Source of the DNA: Sphingomonas sp. 3P27F8
GTDB lineage: Bacteria; Pseudomonadota; Alphaproteobacteria; Sphingomonadales; Sphingomonadaceae
Direction of reading: 5' to 3'
Length of the DNA: 64,000 nt
Assembly (NCBI RefSeq): GCF_005502745.1
Contig: NZ_SCNL01000006.1
Span: forward strand, 62,001 to 126,000
Part shown: positions 57,397-64,000 of the stretch, piece after piece
Layout of the letters: each line of letters starts with the position of its first letter
Position numbering within the stretch: position 1 is the stretch's first letter
Position numbers and translations under genes: made by a program
Notes under the pieces: generated by a model
What the model saw: the letters and a program-made list of their open reading frames with translations, nothing else
Told to the model about the DNA's origin: nothing
The model's database searches: none

Positions 57397-58191
57397 TTAC
57401 TGCTTGCGGATCAGGAAACTGCCCTTCGATCCGTCACGCGGATCCGTCCACGCGCCTTCCATCGTGGTGCCGTCGGCGTTCAACGTATAAGTCGCCACTT
57501 GCACAACCTTGCCCTGCCGCATGTCGGTGAGTTTCAGCACATTGGGGGCGGGTTGCTCTGCCCGCGTCACCGTTTTCCCCGGATCGCCGACATTAGGCAC
57601 ATAATCGCCGCCGATTTTGGCATCGAGCGTTTCGCCGACGCCGGTCACGAGATGCAGCCGGTCGCCATCCAGCTTGATCGTCATGGTGATGGCGTTGTCG
57701 CTGATCGCAGTCGCCATATTATCCTGCTTCCACGCCCCGGAAACCGCATGCGCGCCTGATACTGGCGCACCGACGCGGGCCAGCGACGTGGTCATGTCCA
57801 CCTTGCTGCCGGTGGCATTATTGGTGTTGGTGGCTTTGTTGGTGAGCGTATTGCCATCGGCGGATACTGTCTGCTCATTCTCCGCGATCAGCTTTCCACC
57901 CTTCCGGAACTTGTAGCTGACGGTTTTCGGATCGACGACCTTCACCGCGATCTCATCCCAATAGGGCCTGTCCTTTACCGCATGGAAGGCACCGTCGGCC
58001 TTCACCGAATAAGGCGGCAGACATGTCTTGCAGTCATAGACGCCGTTGCGCACGGAAAATTCTTCCGGCTTCGCCTCCATCTTGGTGGAGGTTGGATCAC
58101 CCTTCCAGGTGCCGTCGAACGGGCTGGCGGCGTTGGCGGGGGTTGCAAGCATCATGGCGCTGACGAGCAGCGCGGCGGAAATCCTGTTCAT
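57397..58191 (-). CDS. Secreted hypothetical protein, lipocalin-like
   Basis: The 264-aa product has a signal peptide (MNRISAALLVSAMMLATPAN then A). It contains many beta-strand-like stretches such as SPFDGTWKGDPTSTKM and the C-terminal GTTMEGAWTDPRDGSKGSF. A G-T-W start with repeated strands is reminiscent of lipocalin-like or beta-barrel periplasmic proteins. One Cys pair (DCKTC) is present near residue 55. The start at 58191 gives the proper signal. It is convergent with the universal stress gene. Confidence 0.65.
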   Translation of the reverse strand: MNRISAALLVSAMMLATPANAASPFDGTWKGDPTSTKMEAKPEEFSVRNGVYDCKTCLPPYSVKADGAFHAVKDRPYWDEIAVKVVDPKTVSYKFRKGGKLIAENEQTVSADGNTLTNKATNTNNATGSKVDMTTSLARVGAPVSGAHAVSGAWKQDNMATAISDNAITMTIKLDGDRLHLVTGVGETLDAKIGGDYVPNVGDPGKTVTRAEQPAPNVLKLTDMRQGKVVQVATYTLNADGTTMEGAWTDPRDGSKGSFLIRKQ

Positions 58192-58285
58192 GCAAAGCGG
58201 TTCCCTGTGCAAATTGGAGACAAACGCTGACACGCGACCGCTATTTTGTTGCGTTTGCTATACTTTCCTTTCGGGTGAGTCAAAG

Positions 58286-59638
58286 ATGAAACGGTCGGCT
58301 CTTGCGTCCGCAAACCTGGCGCGCCACGCTTGCGCGATGCGTTTCCCTTGTCTCCTCGCCGCCCTCGGCATCGTCATCGTCACCCCAGCCTCCGCCCGTG
58401 ACGCTCCCGCACCCCAGCAGCTGCGCGGCACGGTGGACAAGCTCGTTTCCTTCGGCACGCGTCATTCGCTCTCCTCCTCCAGCGATTCGAAGCGCGGCAT
58501 CGGCGCGGCGCGCAACTGGGTGGCAGGCGAATTCGCGGCACTGTCGCGTAAATGCGGCGGCTGCATCACGGTAGAGCGGCTGTCGCGCCGGTTCACCGGC
58601 CCGCGCGCGCCGGATGGCGTGATGATCGAGGATGTGCTCGGTATCCAGAAAGGCAGCGACCCCAACCGCTATGTCATCGTCGGCGGCCATATCGACAGCC
58701 GCGTGTCCGATGTGATGAACGCCACCGCCGACGCCCCCGGCGCGAACGACGATGCCTCTGGCGTGGCGCTGGTGCTGGAGGCCGCGCGCATCCTTTCCAG
58801 GGAGAAGTTCGCCGCCAACATTGTCTACGTGGCCTTCTCCGGTGAGGAGCAGGGGCTGTGGGGCGCGACGCTGCTCGCAGAAACCGCCAAGGCGCGGGGC
58901 TGGCAGATCGACGCGATGCTCAACAACGATATCGTCGGCAACTCGATCGGGCAGGACGGCGTGAAGGTTGCGGATCACGTCCGCGTATTTTCGGAAGGCA
59001 TACGGTCGAGTGAAACGCTTGCCGAGCAGATCGAACGTCGCGCGATCGGCGGCGAGGATGACGGTCCAAGCCGCGCGCTGGCCAAGGCGATCCAGCGCAT
59101 CGCCAGCGACATGCCGGGCGGCTTCGCGGCATTCGTCGATCGACGGCCGGACCGCTTCGGACGCGGCGGCGATCATGAGCCGTTCCTGCGAGAGGGCTAC
59201 CCCGCCGTGCGCTTCACCGTCGGCGCGGAGAATTGGGACCGGCAGCATCAGGATCTGCGCACCGAAAACGGCCGCGTGTACGGCGATACGGTCGACGGCA
59301 TGGACTTTGATTATCTCGCGAAGGTTACCGCGATCAATGTCGCGACACTGGCGCAACTGGCAGCGGCGCCCGCCGCACCGGGGGGCGTCACGCTCGCCGG
59401 CGCACTCGGTCGCGACACGACGGTCAAATGGTCGCCATCGCCCGGTGCGCGTGGCTACCGCGTCCACTGGCGCCGCGCCGATCAGCAGGACTGGACCAAT
59501 ACCCGGGACCTGACCGGCGCAACATCGATCGTCCTTAAGGATGTACCGGTGGACGACAATTTCGTCGGCGTTTCAGCCATCGGCGCCGATGGTTCAGAAA
59601 GCGTGATTACCTTCGGCGGGCGTTCGACAGCGAAATAG
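58286..59638 (+). CDS. Secreted M28 family zinc metallopeptidase
   Basis: The 450-aa protein has an N-terminal signal (ALGIVIVTPASA) and an M28 catalytic domain. The zinc ligands appear in IVGGHIDSRVSD, PGANDDASGVALVLE, FSGEEQGLWGA (catalytic Glu-Glu) and the late GGDHEPFLREG. A Fn3-like C-terminal domain (SPSPGARGYRVHWRRADQQD) follows. The start at 58286 includes an extra basic stretch; the ATG at 58337 is also possible and gives a cleaner signal peptide. It is an aminopeptidase-type enzyme acting outside the cytoplasm. Confidence 0.88.
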   Translation: MKRSALASANLARHACAMRFPCLLAALGIVIVTPASARDAPAPQQLRGTVDKLVSFGTRHSLSSSSDSKRGIGAARNWVAGEFAALSRKCGGCITVERLSRRFTGPRAPDGVMIEDVLGIQKGSDPNRYVIVGGHIDSRVSDVMNATADAPGANDDASGVALVLEAARILSREKFAANIVYVAFSGEEQGLWGATLLAETAKARGWQIDAMLNNDIVGNSIGQDGVKVADHVRVFSEGIRSSETLAEQIERRAIGGEDDGPSRALAKAIQRIASDMPGGFAAFVDRRPDRFGRGGDHEPFLREGYPAVRFTVGAENWDRQHQDLRTENGRVYGDTVDGMDFDYLAKVTAINVATLAQLAAAPAAPGGVTLAGALGRDTTVKWSPSPGARGYRVHWRRADQQDWTNTRDLTGATSIVLKDVPVDDNFVGVSAIGADGSESVITFGGRSTAK

Positions 59639-59756
59639 AGCGAAATGAAATGCGCCTGCTCCTGTCGATTGTCTGACTCTTCGTTTCAATCCTCGTTCAT
59701 CAAACGTGCGCCATAGAGCGCAAACGGGAGTGAATGCCTCGACGGAAGGAATTCAC

Positions 59757-60089
59757 ATGAAGTCGTTACGTATTGCGATGATCGGCTGCTCGCTGGCAGC
59801 CGTAATCGGGCTAAGTCCGGCAGCCTCGGCGGAAACCCGCTGGGCACGGCATCATCCGCGGCAGCACGAAGTGCTGCGTCGCGAACATCACCAGATCGCG
59901 CGGATAAATCGCGAGCGGCGCGAGGGTGAAATCACTGGTGCACAGGCGCGCGCCGATCGCTCCGCAGATCGCGCGATCGCGCGTCAGGACTACGCCGATG
60001 CGCGCGCCAACGGCGGCTATATCACCAAGGCGCAACAGCGCCAGCTTAACGCCGAAGAGAACGCGCAGAGCCGTACGATCGGCAAGTGA
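59757..60089 (+). CDS. Small secreted basic protein
   Basis: The 110-aa product has a signal peptide (MKSLRIAMIGCSLAAVIGLS then PAASA) and a charged, helix-rich mature part with repeats of Arg, Gln, Ala and Glu (RREHHQIARINRERREGEIT). The ribosome-binding site is GGAAGGA. No domain is recognised; abundance of Arg/Asp residues suggests a periplasmic, possibly stress-related protein. Confidence 0.65.
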   Translation: MKSLRIAMIGCSLAAVIGLSPAASAETRWARHHPRQHEVLRREHHQIARINRERREGEITGAQARADRSADRAIARQDYADARANGGYITKAQQRQLNAEENAQSRTIGK

Positions 60090-60095
60090 CGGAAG

Positions 60096-60124
60096 CGCGC
60101 CGCGTCTGGCTCAGGCGCGGCGCG
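60096..60124. terminator. GC-rich hairpin between convergent genes
   Basis: The perfect 9-bp stem CGCGCCGCG/CGCGGCGCG (60096-60104 and 60116-60124) lies between the ends of the two convergent genes. It lacks a clear T run on either strand, so termination is plausible but unproven. Confidence 0.4.
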
Positions 60125-60125
60125 T

Positions 60126-60839
60126 CTATCGCCGATGTCGCTTGCGGCGGTGGAGCGGCCGCTTCGCAGGCGTACGGGTATAGGTCACCACCTGGTCTGA
60201 CACCCCCACCTTTGGGGCGCTCTGTATCGTTACGGTGGTGACGGTTGGGGCGGGGTAGTAATAGCCGTCGGCGTAATAGCCGGGGGTGGGGCCCACGGTG
60301 CTCGTCGTGACCACGGTGGCGCCGTTTGGCGCGCGCGTCACGACCGGCGGCGGGAGCGGCTGTGCGGGCGGGGGCATATCGTGACGCCCCCAGTTTACGC
60401 CACCGACCGAATCGAAGACGCGGCCGTAAGTGTCGATCAACACCGCATCGTCATAATAGCGCGACCAACGATAGCCGTAAGGCGGCTCCGGCAGGCCACG
60501 TCCGGCCCAATCGGCGACATACCAGTCCGGCGCGACCCAATAAGGCGGAAGCTTGCGTCCTCGTACCGGACGGCGATAGGCGGCCCAGCCGCCCGGTGCG
60601 CGCGCGCCGCCTGACCAGCGCTCGCCGCCGCCATCGCGCCACCGCGCGCCACCCGGCGCCGGCGCGACGACCGGCGGCGCCACGACGGGCGGCGGCGGCG
60701 CGGTGCGCGAGACGGGCGGCGCATCCTGCCATGTCACGCCCGGCGCACCCGTGGGCGCCACGTCCACGCGTTGCGCATTCGCCGGCCCACAGGCCCCAAA
60801 CAGCGCCAGGGCGGCGGCAGGCGCGATCAGCGTGCGCAT
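60126..60839 (-). CDS. RcnB-family periplasmic protein with Pro-rich region
   Basis: The 237-aa product has a signal peptide (MRTLIAPAAALALFGACGPA then NA) and a long Pro/Gly/Ala-rich region. The RcnB-like core follows: LPPYWVAPDWYVADWAG, LPEPPYGYRWSRYYDDAVL and IDTYGRVFDSV. RcnB was first described in metal homeostasis, but this family is broad and its role here is unknown. The C-terminus is Arg/Lys-rich (LHRRKRHRR). The start at 60839 was chosen for the signal sequence. Confidence 0.78.
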   Translation of the reverse strand: MRTLIAPAAALALFGACGPANAQRVDVAPTGAPGVTWQDAPPVSRTAPPPPVVAPPVVAPAPGGARWRDGGGERWSGGARAPGGWAAYRRPVRGRKLPPYWVAPDWYVADWAGRGLPEPPYGYRWSRYYDDAVLIDTYGRVFDSVGGVNWGRHDMPPPAQPLPPPVVTRAPNGATVVTTSTVGPTPGYYADGYYYPAPTVTTVTIQSAPKVGVSDQVVTYTRTPAKRPLHRRKRHRR

Positions 60840-60943
60840 GATTATTCTCCCTGTTCTCCGGGATCTGACCGCCCGGCAATCCAATGCGGTCTGTTACCAC
60901 CGCGCCAGGGGAGTCTCCAGCGCGAGGGCTGTCCCGAAACGGA

Positions 60944-61429
60944 TCAGGCGAGACGCCCGGCGATCAGCGCGACCAGCGCCTCGCATCCGGCGGCATCATC
61001 CGCATCGAAGCGCCCCGCGTTCGGACTGTCGAGATCGAGCACCCCGATCAGGCGACCATCTGCCGCCAAGATCGGAATGACCAGTTCGGACGCGCTCGTC
61101 GCGTCGCAGGCGATGTGACCGGGAAAGGCATGGACATCGGCGACAAGCTGGGTTCGCCGCGTTTCGGCAGCCGCGCCGCAGACGCCCCTGCCCACCGCGA
61201 TGCGGATGCACGCGGGCTTGCCCTGAAACGGCCCGAGCACCAGCTCGCCGTCCACCATACGATAGAAACCCGCCCAGTTCAGATCGGGCAGATACTGCCA
61301 CAGCAGCGCAGCGGCATTGGCCATATTGGCGATGGCATCCGGCTCATCGCTGGTAAGCGCATCAAGTGCTGCGGCGAGTTCGCGATAAAGCTCCGCCTTG
61401 GATCCGGCGGCGATGTCGAATTGATACAT
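60944..61429 (-). CDS. Free methionine-(R)-sulfoxide reductase (GAF domain)
   Basis: The 161-aa protein has a GAF fold with LPDLNWAGFYRMVDGELVLG. The three catalytic-type cysteines of fRMsr (E. coli YebR) are at Cys74 and Cys84 in GKPACIRIAVGRGVCGAA and Cys108 in HIACDATSASE. It reduces free methionine-R-sulfoxide in the cytosol. The order and spacing fit closely. Confidence 0.92.
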   Translation of the reverse strand: MYQFDIAAGSKAELYRELAAALDALTSDEPDAIANMANAAALLWQYLPDLNWAGFYRMVDGELVLGPFQGKPACIRIAVGRGVCGAAAETRRTQLVADVHAFPGHIACDATSASELVIPILAADGRLIGVLDLDSPNAGRFDADDAAGCEALVALIAGRLA

Positions 61430-61455
61430 TCACCCGATCTAGGACGCCTTAGCGA

Positions 61456-61854
61456 TTAGTCCAGCCGCACCTTGCCGCGCGCGGCCTTGATCGTGCCGCG
61501 TCCCTTCTTTTCGTCCACCCGTCGAGCCTTGGCGGCGCGGCTCGGCTTGGTCTTGACGCGGCGCGCCTCACGCTCCTCCGCGCGGGCGAGCAATTCCGCG
61601 AGCCGCTCGCGCGCGTCCGCGCGGTTCGCCTCCTGCGTACGATAGCGCCGCGCGGTGAGCATCAACACGCCAGCCGCGCTCAGCCGAGAACCGGCAAGCA
61701 CCTTCAGCCGCCGGAACGTCTCCGGGTGCAATCCGAGCCGATAGACATCGACCCGAAGCTGGCAGGCCGTGGCGACCTTGTTGACATTCTGGCCGCCTGG
61801 CCCGGTCGCGGCGAGGAAGCGTTCCTCGAGCGCCTCGTCAGGCACCCGGATCAT
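61456..61854 (-). CDS. arfB: Alternative ribosome-rescue factor B (peptidyl-tRNA hydrolase ArfB)
   Basis: The 132-aa protein has the release-factor GGQ in ATGPGGQNVNK (residues 16-26) and a basic C-terminal tail (LARAEEREARRVKTKPSRAA, then KKGRGTIKAARGKVR). The tail enters the empty mRNA channel of stalled ribosomes. Its length fits ArfB. It overlaps the RluA-like gene end by 17 bases and is probably cotranscribed. Confidence 0.93.
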   Translation of the reverse strand: MIRVPDEALEERFLAATGPGGQNVNKVATACQLRVDVYRLGLHPETFRRLKVLAGSRLSAAGVLMLTARRYRTQEANRADARERLAELLARAEEREARRVKTKPSRAAKARRVDEKKGRGTIKAARGKVRLD

Positions 61855-62497
61855 CGAAACCGACCTTGGCGAAGCGCTCTGGCCAGGGCGCGGTCGCGAT
61901 CACATCCGCCTTGCCCGCGCGCGGCACGATCAATTCGGCCGCATGGAGCATCATTCCGGCGGGATGCGCCGCGCCATAGGTGGGATCGCCGGTGACGGCA
62001 TGGCCCAGCCCTTCGAGCGCATGAACACGAATCTGATGGGTCCGCCCGGTCGCCGGGCGAAACTCGATCAGCGCGCGGCCATGCTGCACATCAAGCAGGC
62101 GCCACGCGGTGCGGGCACTTTTACCCTTCGGATCGCCGGTCATCCGCCAGCCCTGTTCGCGCGTCGATACCTTGCCAAGCGAGAGATCGATCTCACCCGC
62201 CTCCCCCTCCGGTACGCCATCGAGCACCGCGATATAGCGCTTGGCCACCATGCCCGCCTCGAACGCCTGCTGGAGCCGCGCATGCGCCTTGGGATTGCGC
62301 GACAGCAGCAGGCAGCCGCTGGTGTCACGATCGAGCCGGTGCACCGCGTGTGGCCATCGGCGAAATCCGAACGTCAGGTTCGCGAGGTGATTCTCCAGGC
62401 TGATCGCGCCATCGCGCGGCCGGTCGACCGGCAGGCCGGCGGGCTTGTCGATCACCAACGCCTCGCCGTCGAGGAAGAGCACACGGTCGCCAAGCAT
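61838..62497 (-). CDS. RluA-family pseudouridine synthase
   Basis: The 219-aa enzyme has the RluA catalytic signature VHRLDRDTSGCLLLSRN (the Asp in HRLD is catalytic) and RPATGRTHQIRVHALEGLGH. It isomerises uridine in rRNA or tRNA; the specific target cannot be told from sequence. There is no S4 domain. The start at 62497 gives MLGDRVLFLDGEALVIDKPA, the usual family opening. Confidence 0.9.
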   Translation of the reverse strand: MLGDRVLFLDGEALVIDKPAGLPVDRPRDGAISLENHLANLTFGFRRWPHAVHRLDRDTSGCLLLSRNPKAHARLQQAFEAGMVAKRYIAVLDGVPEGEAGEIDLSLGKVSTREQGWRMTGDPKGKSARTAWRLLDVQHGRALIEFRPATGRTHQIRVHALEGLGHAVTGDPTYGAAHPAGMMLHAAELIVPRAGKADVIATAPWPERFAKVGFDDPGA

Positions 62498-62544
62498 GAC
62501 ACGCCCCTTGCCACCAGCCGTGCGCGGAGGCCAGAGAAACACGC

Positions 62545-63315
62545 ATGATTCTGCGCGCACTGCTCCCGATCCTGCTGTTGCTGGCCGCTCCCGTCGCGGC
62601 GCAGGTTTGTGGCGGGGCGAGCGCGGACGTTGCGGCCGACGGTCGGGCGCTGGGCCATTTGCCCTATGGCGACGTGGCGGATCGCGATCTCGTCACCGCG
62701 ACACCGGGGGTGGCGGTAGCCGGTGCGTGCCGGCTGCGGCCCGAGGCGATGGCCGCGCTCCAGCGGCTGCTTGCGGCGGCGGCGGGCGATCCGGCGGTGC
62801 AGGGCCAGCTTTACGCATTGTCTTGCCATCGTTCGATCGCATCGCAGGAGGCGACCTTCTGCAAGCCGCGCGCCGAAGCCAATGATGGCGACCGCTCGAT
62901 ATCGGTCGCGCCGCCCGGGCACAGCGAGCATGGCACCGGCTTTGCGCTCGATTTCACGGTGCGGCCGGCAGACGGCTGCCGCGATGCGGAGGCATGCATG
63001 GCGGCCAAGCCCGCTTTCCGCTGGTTGCGCGACAATGCGCCACGCTTCGGCTTCGAGCTGTCGTTTCCGCCCGGGAACATCCAGCAGGTGAAGTGGGAAC
63101 CGTGGCACTGGCGCTGGGTGGGAATTAGCAATACCGAGCCTGGCGCAGCCCGCGCGCGCTTTATCTTCGCACAGGCGCGCCGCCGCTTTCCGGCTGATCC
63201 CGCGATCGCCGATCCACCCCCGCCGCCACCGGTAGTGATCGCGCCGCCTCCACCGCCCGCCCCCACGCCGGTCGTGGAAACCATGAGCCGAAAGAAGCGT
63301 CAGGCGAAGGAATAG
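62545..63315 (+). CDS. M15-family D-alanyl-D-alanine carboxypeptidase (VanY-type), secreted
   Basis: The 256-aa protein has a signal peptide (MILRALLPILLLLAAPVAAQ). The M15B zinc site is His129 and Asp136 in SEHGTGFALDF and His188 in EPWHWRWVG, with Glu185 as catalytic base. It trims peptidoglycan stem peptides in the periplasm. A Cys pair (SCHRS and FCKPR) could form a disulphide. The Pro-rich tail ends MSRKKRQAKE. Its end overlaps the opposite-strand dioxygenase gene by 16 bases. Confidence 0.85.
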   Translation: MILRALLPILLLLAAPVAAQVCGGASADVAADGRALGHLPYGDVADRDLVTATPGVAVAGACRLRPEAMAALQRLLAAAAGDPAVQGQLYALSCHRSIASQEATFCKPRAEANDGDRSISVAPPGHSEHGTGFALDFTVRPADGCRDAEACMAAKPAFRWLRDNAPRFGFELSFPPGNIQQVKWEPWHWRWVGISNTEPGAARARFIFAQARRRFPADPAIADPPPPPPVVIAPPPPPAPTPVVETMSRKKRQAKE

Positions 63316-64000
63316 GCGTCCATCGCCAGCACGCCATAGGTATAGCTTTGATGTAGCCGCGTCGCTGTCGCGCCCGCTCCGCCGGCGCCGAGCGCGGCGT
63401 GGAGCGGCAACAGGTGATCGGGTGTCGGATGGTTGCGAAGGCCATGCGGTCCGATCGCGATCGCCTCCAAAACCGACGCCGTATCGCCCGCCGCGAGCCG
63501 GTCTGCCATCCACTCCGCGAACTCGCTCGCCCACGCGGGCGTGGCCGCGTCGGGCGAACGCCGCGCGGCGAACACCTCGCGCAAATTGTGCGTCAGATTG
63601 CCCGAACCGATCACCAGCACGTTTTCCGCGCGGAGCGGCGCGAGCGCCAGGCCGACACGGTAATGCCATTCGGCGCTGTGGGCGCTGCTGATGGAAAGCT
63701 GCACGACGGGGATGTCGGCCGCCGGCCAGCCCAGCAGCAGCGGCACCCACGCGCCGTGATCGAAGCCGCGCACCGGATCGGCACGCACCGGTATCCCGGC
63801 ATGCTCCACCAGCGCCGCCACCCGCGCGGCCAGATCTGGCGCGCCCGGTGCGGGGTAGCGCAGCCGGTAAAGCTCCTCCGGGAATCCACCGAAATCGTGC
63901 ACTGTCCCCGGACGCGCGGCGGTCGTCACCATCGCGCCGGGCATGTCGTAATGTGCGGAGACGACCAGGATCGCATCCGGGCGTGGAAGCATCCCGCCCA
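63300..64000 (-). CDS. LigB-type extradiol dioxygenase (4,5-DOPA dioxygenase-like), 5'-truncated by window edge
   Basis: The frame is open through base 64000. It contains DAILVVSAHYDMPG, VHDFGGFPEELYRLRYPAPG, GFDHGAWVPLLLGWP, a late GSGNLTHNLRE and a C-terminal HQSYTYGVLAMDAYSF. The pattern matches the YgiD/DODA subgroup of LigB dioxygenases, with the metal-binding His of GFDHG and SAHSAEW visible. The first N-terminal segment, including the first ligand (usually in a HGSP motif), lies beyond the window. It is tail-to-tail with the M15 gene. Confidence 0.85.
   Translation of the reverse strand, partial: GGMLPRPDAILVVSAHYDMPGAMVTTAARPGTVHDFGGFPEELYRLRYPAPGAPDLAARVAALVEHAGIPVRADPVRGFDHGAWVPLLLGWPAADIPVVQLSISSAHSAEWHYRVGLALAPLRAENVLVIGSGNLTHNLREVFAARRSPDAATPAWASEFAEWMADRLAAGDTASVLEAIAIGPHGLRNHPTPDHLLPLHAALGAGGAGATATRLHQSYTYGVLAMDAYSFA

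Overview
The window is about 64 kb of a high-GC alphaproteobacterial chromosome. It is most likely a sphingomonad (Sphingomonas or a close relative). The evidence is the contiguous str-S10-spc-alpha ribosomal superoperon with alphaproteobacterial-type proteins, a pyruvate dehydrogenase E2/E3 pair, an oligopeptidase B, and small secreted proteins of RcnB and lipocalin-like type. Genus-level placement is inference.

Layout. 1-5.3 kb is ordinary chromosome: partial oligopeptidase B, a DUF808 membrane protein, aminopeptidase P and a 51-aa protein, ending in a tRNA-Thr(GGT) gene. 5.36-27.3 kb is a genomic island. A perfect 51-bp copy of the tRNA-Thr 3' end plus a short T run (5358-5408) is repeated at 27265-27315, so the island was inserted by site-specific recombination at the tRNA gene. 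27.5-32 kb carries guaA with three tightly coupled downstream genes (B3-type metallo-beta-lactamase, GNAT, ArsC-like), then a TauE/SafE-like exporter. 32-52.3 kb is the ribosomal superoperon, entirely on the minus strand: rpsL-rpsG-fusA-tuf-rpsJ-rplC...secY-adk-rpsM-rpsK-rpoA-rplQ. 52.5-64 kb holds a membrane glycosyltransferase-like protein, lpdA/pdhC, a universal stress protein, an M28 peptidase, RcnB-like, fRMsr, ArfB, an RluA-type synthase, an M15 carboxypeptidase and a partial LigB-type dioxygenase.

The island reads as a defence and conflict island with no recognisable integrase. Its centre is a three-gene operon for ubiquitin-like conjugation, translationally coupled by 4-base overlaps: a triple ubiquitin-like domain fused to an E2-like domain, a JAMM peptidase fused to an E1-like adenylyltransferase, and a Cys-rich DUF6527-like protein. 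A divergent XRE regulator and a palindromic operator lie upstream. The E1 and E2 domains both lack cysteine where a canonical enzyme would carry it and show serines instead. Next to it lie a proteasome-beta-like (Ntn-type) protein whose likely start region is broken by an in-frame stop, and a Clp-fold SDH-type protease. Other island cargo is a LOG-family protein with a lipoprotein, a dGTPase-like HD protein, an HNH nuclease, a TIR-like/Rossmann protein with a 53-aa partner, an ADP-ribosyltransferase-like toxin candidate with a 61-aa partner, a coupled pair of helix-turn-helix proteins with a 20-bp inverted-repeat operator, and a 1122-aa RecB-like nuclease/RNase H/SF1 helicase at the right border. 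Several broken genes (PLD-like, dnaE2 fragment, trypsin-like fragment) show repeated turnover.
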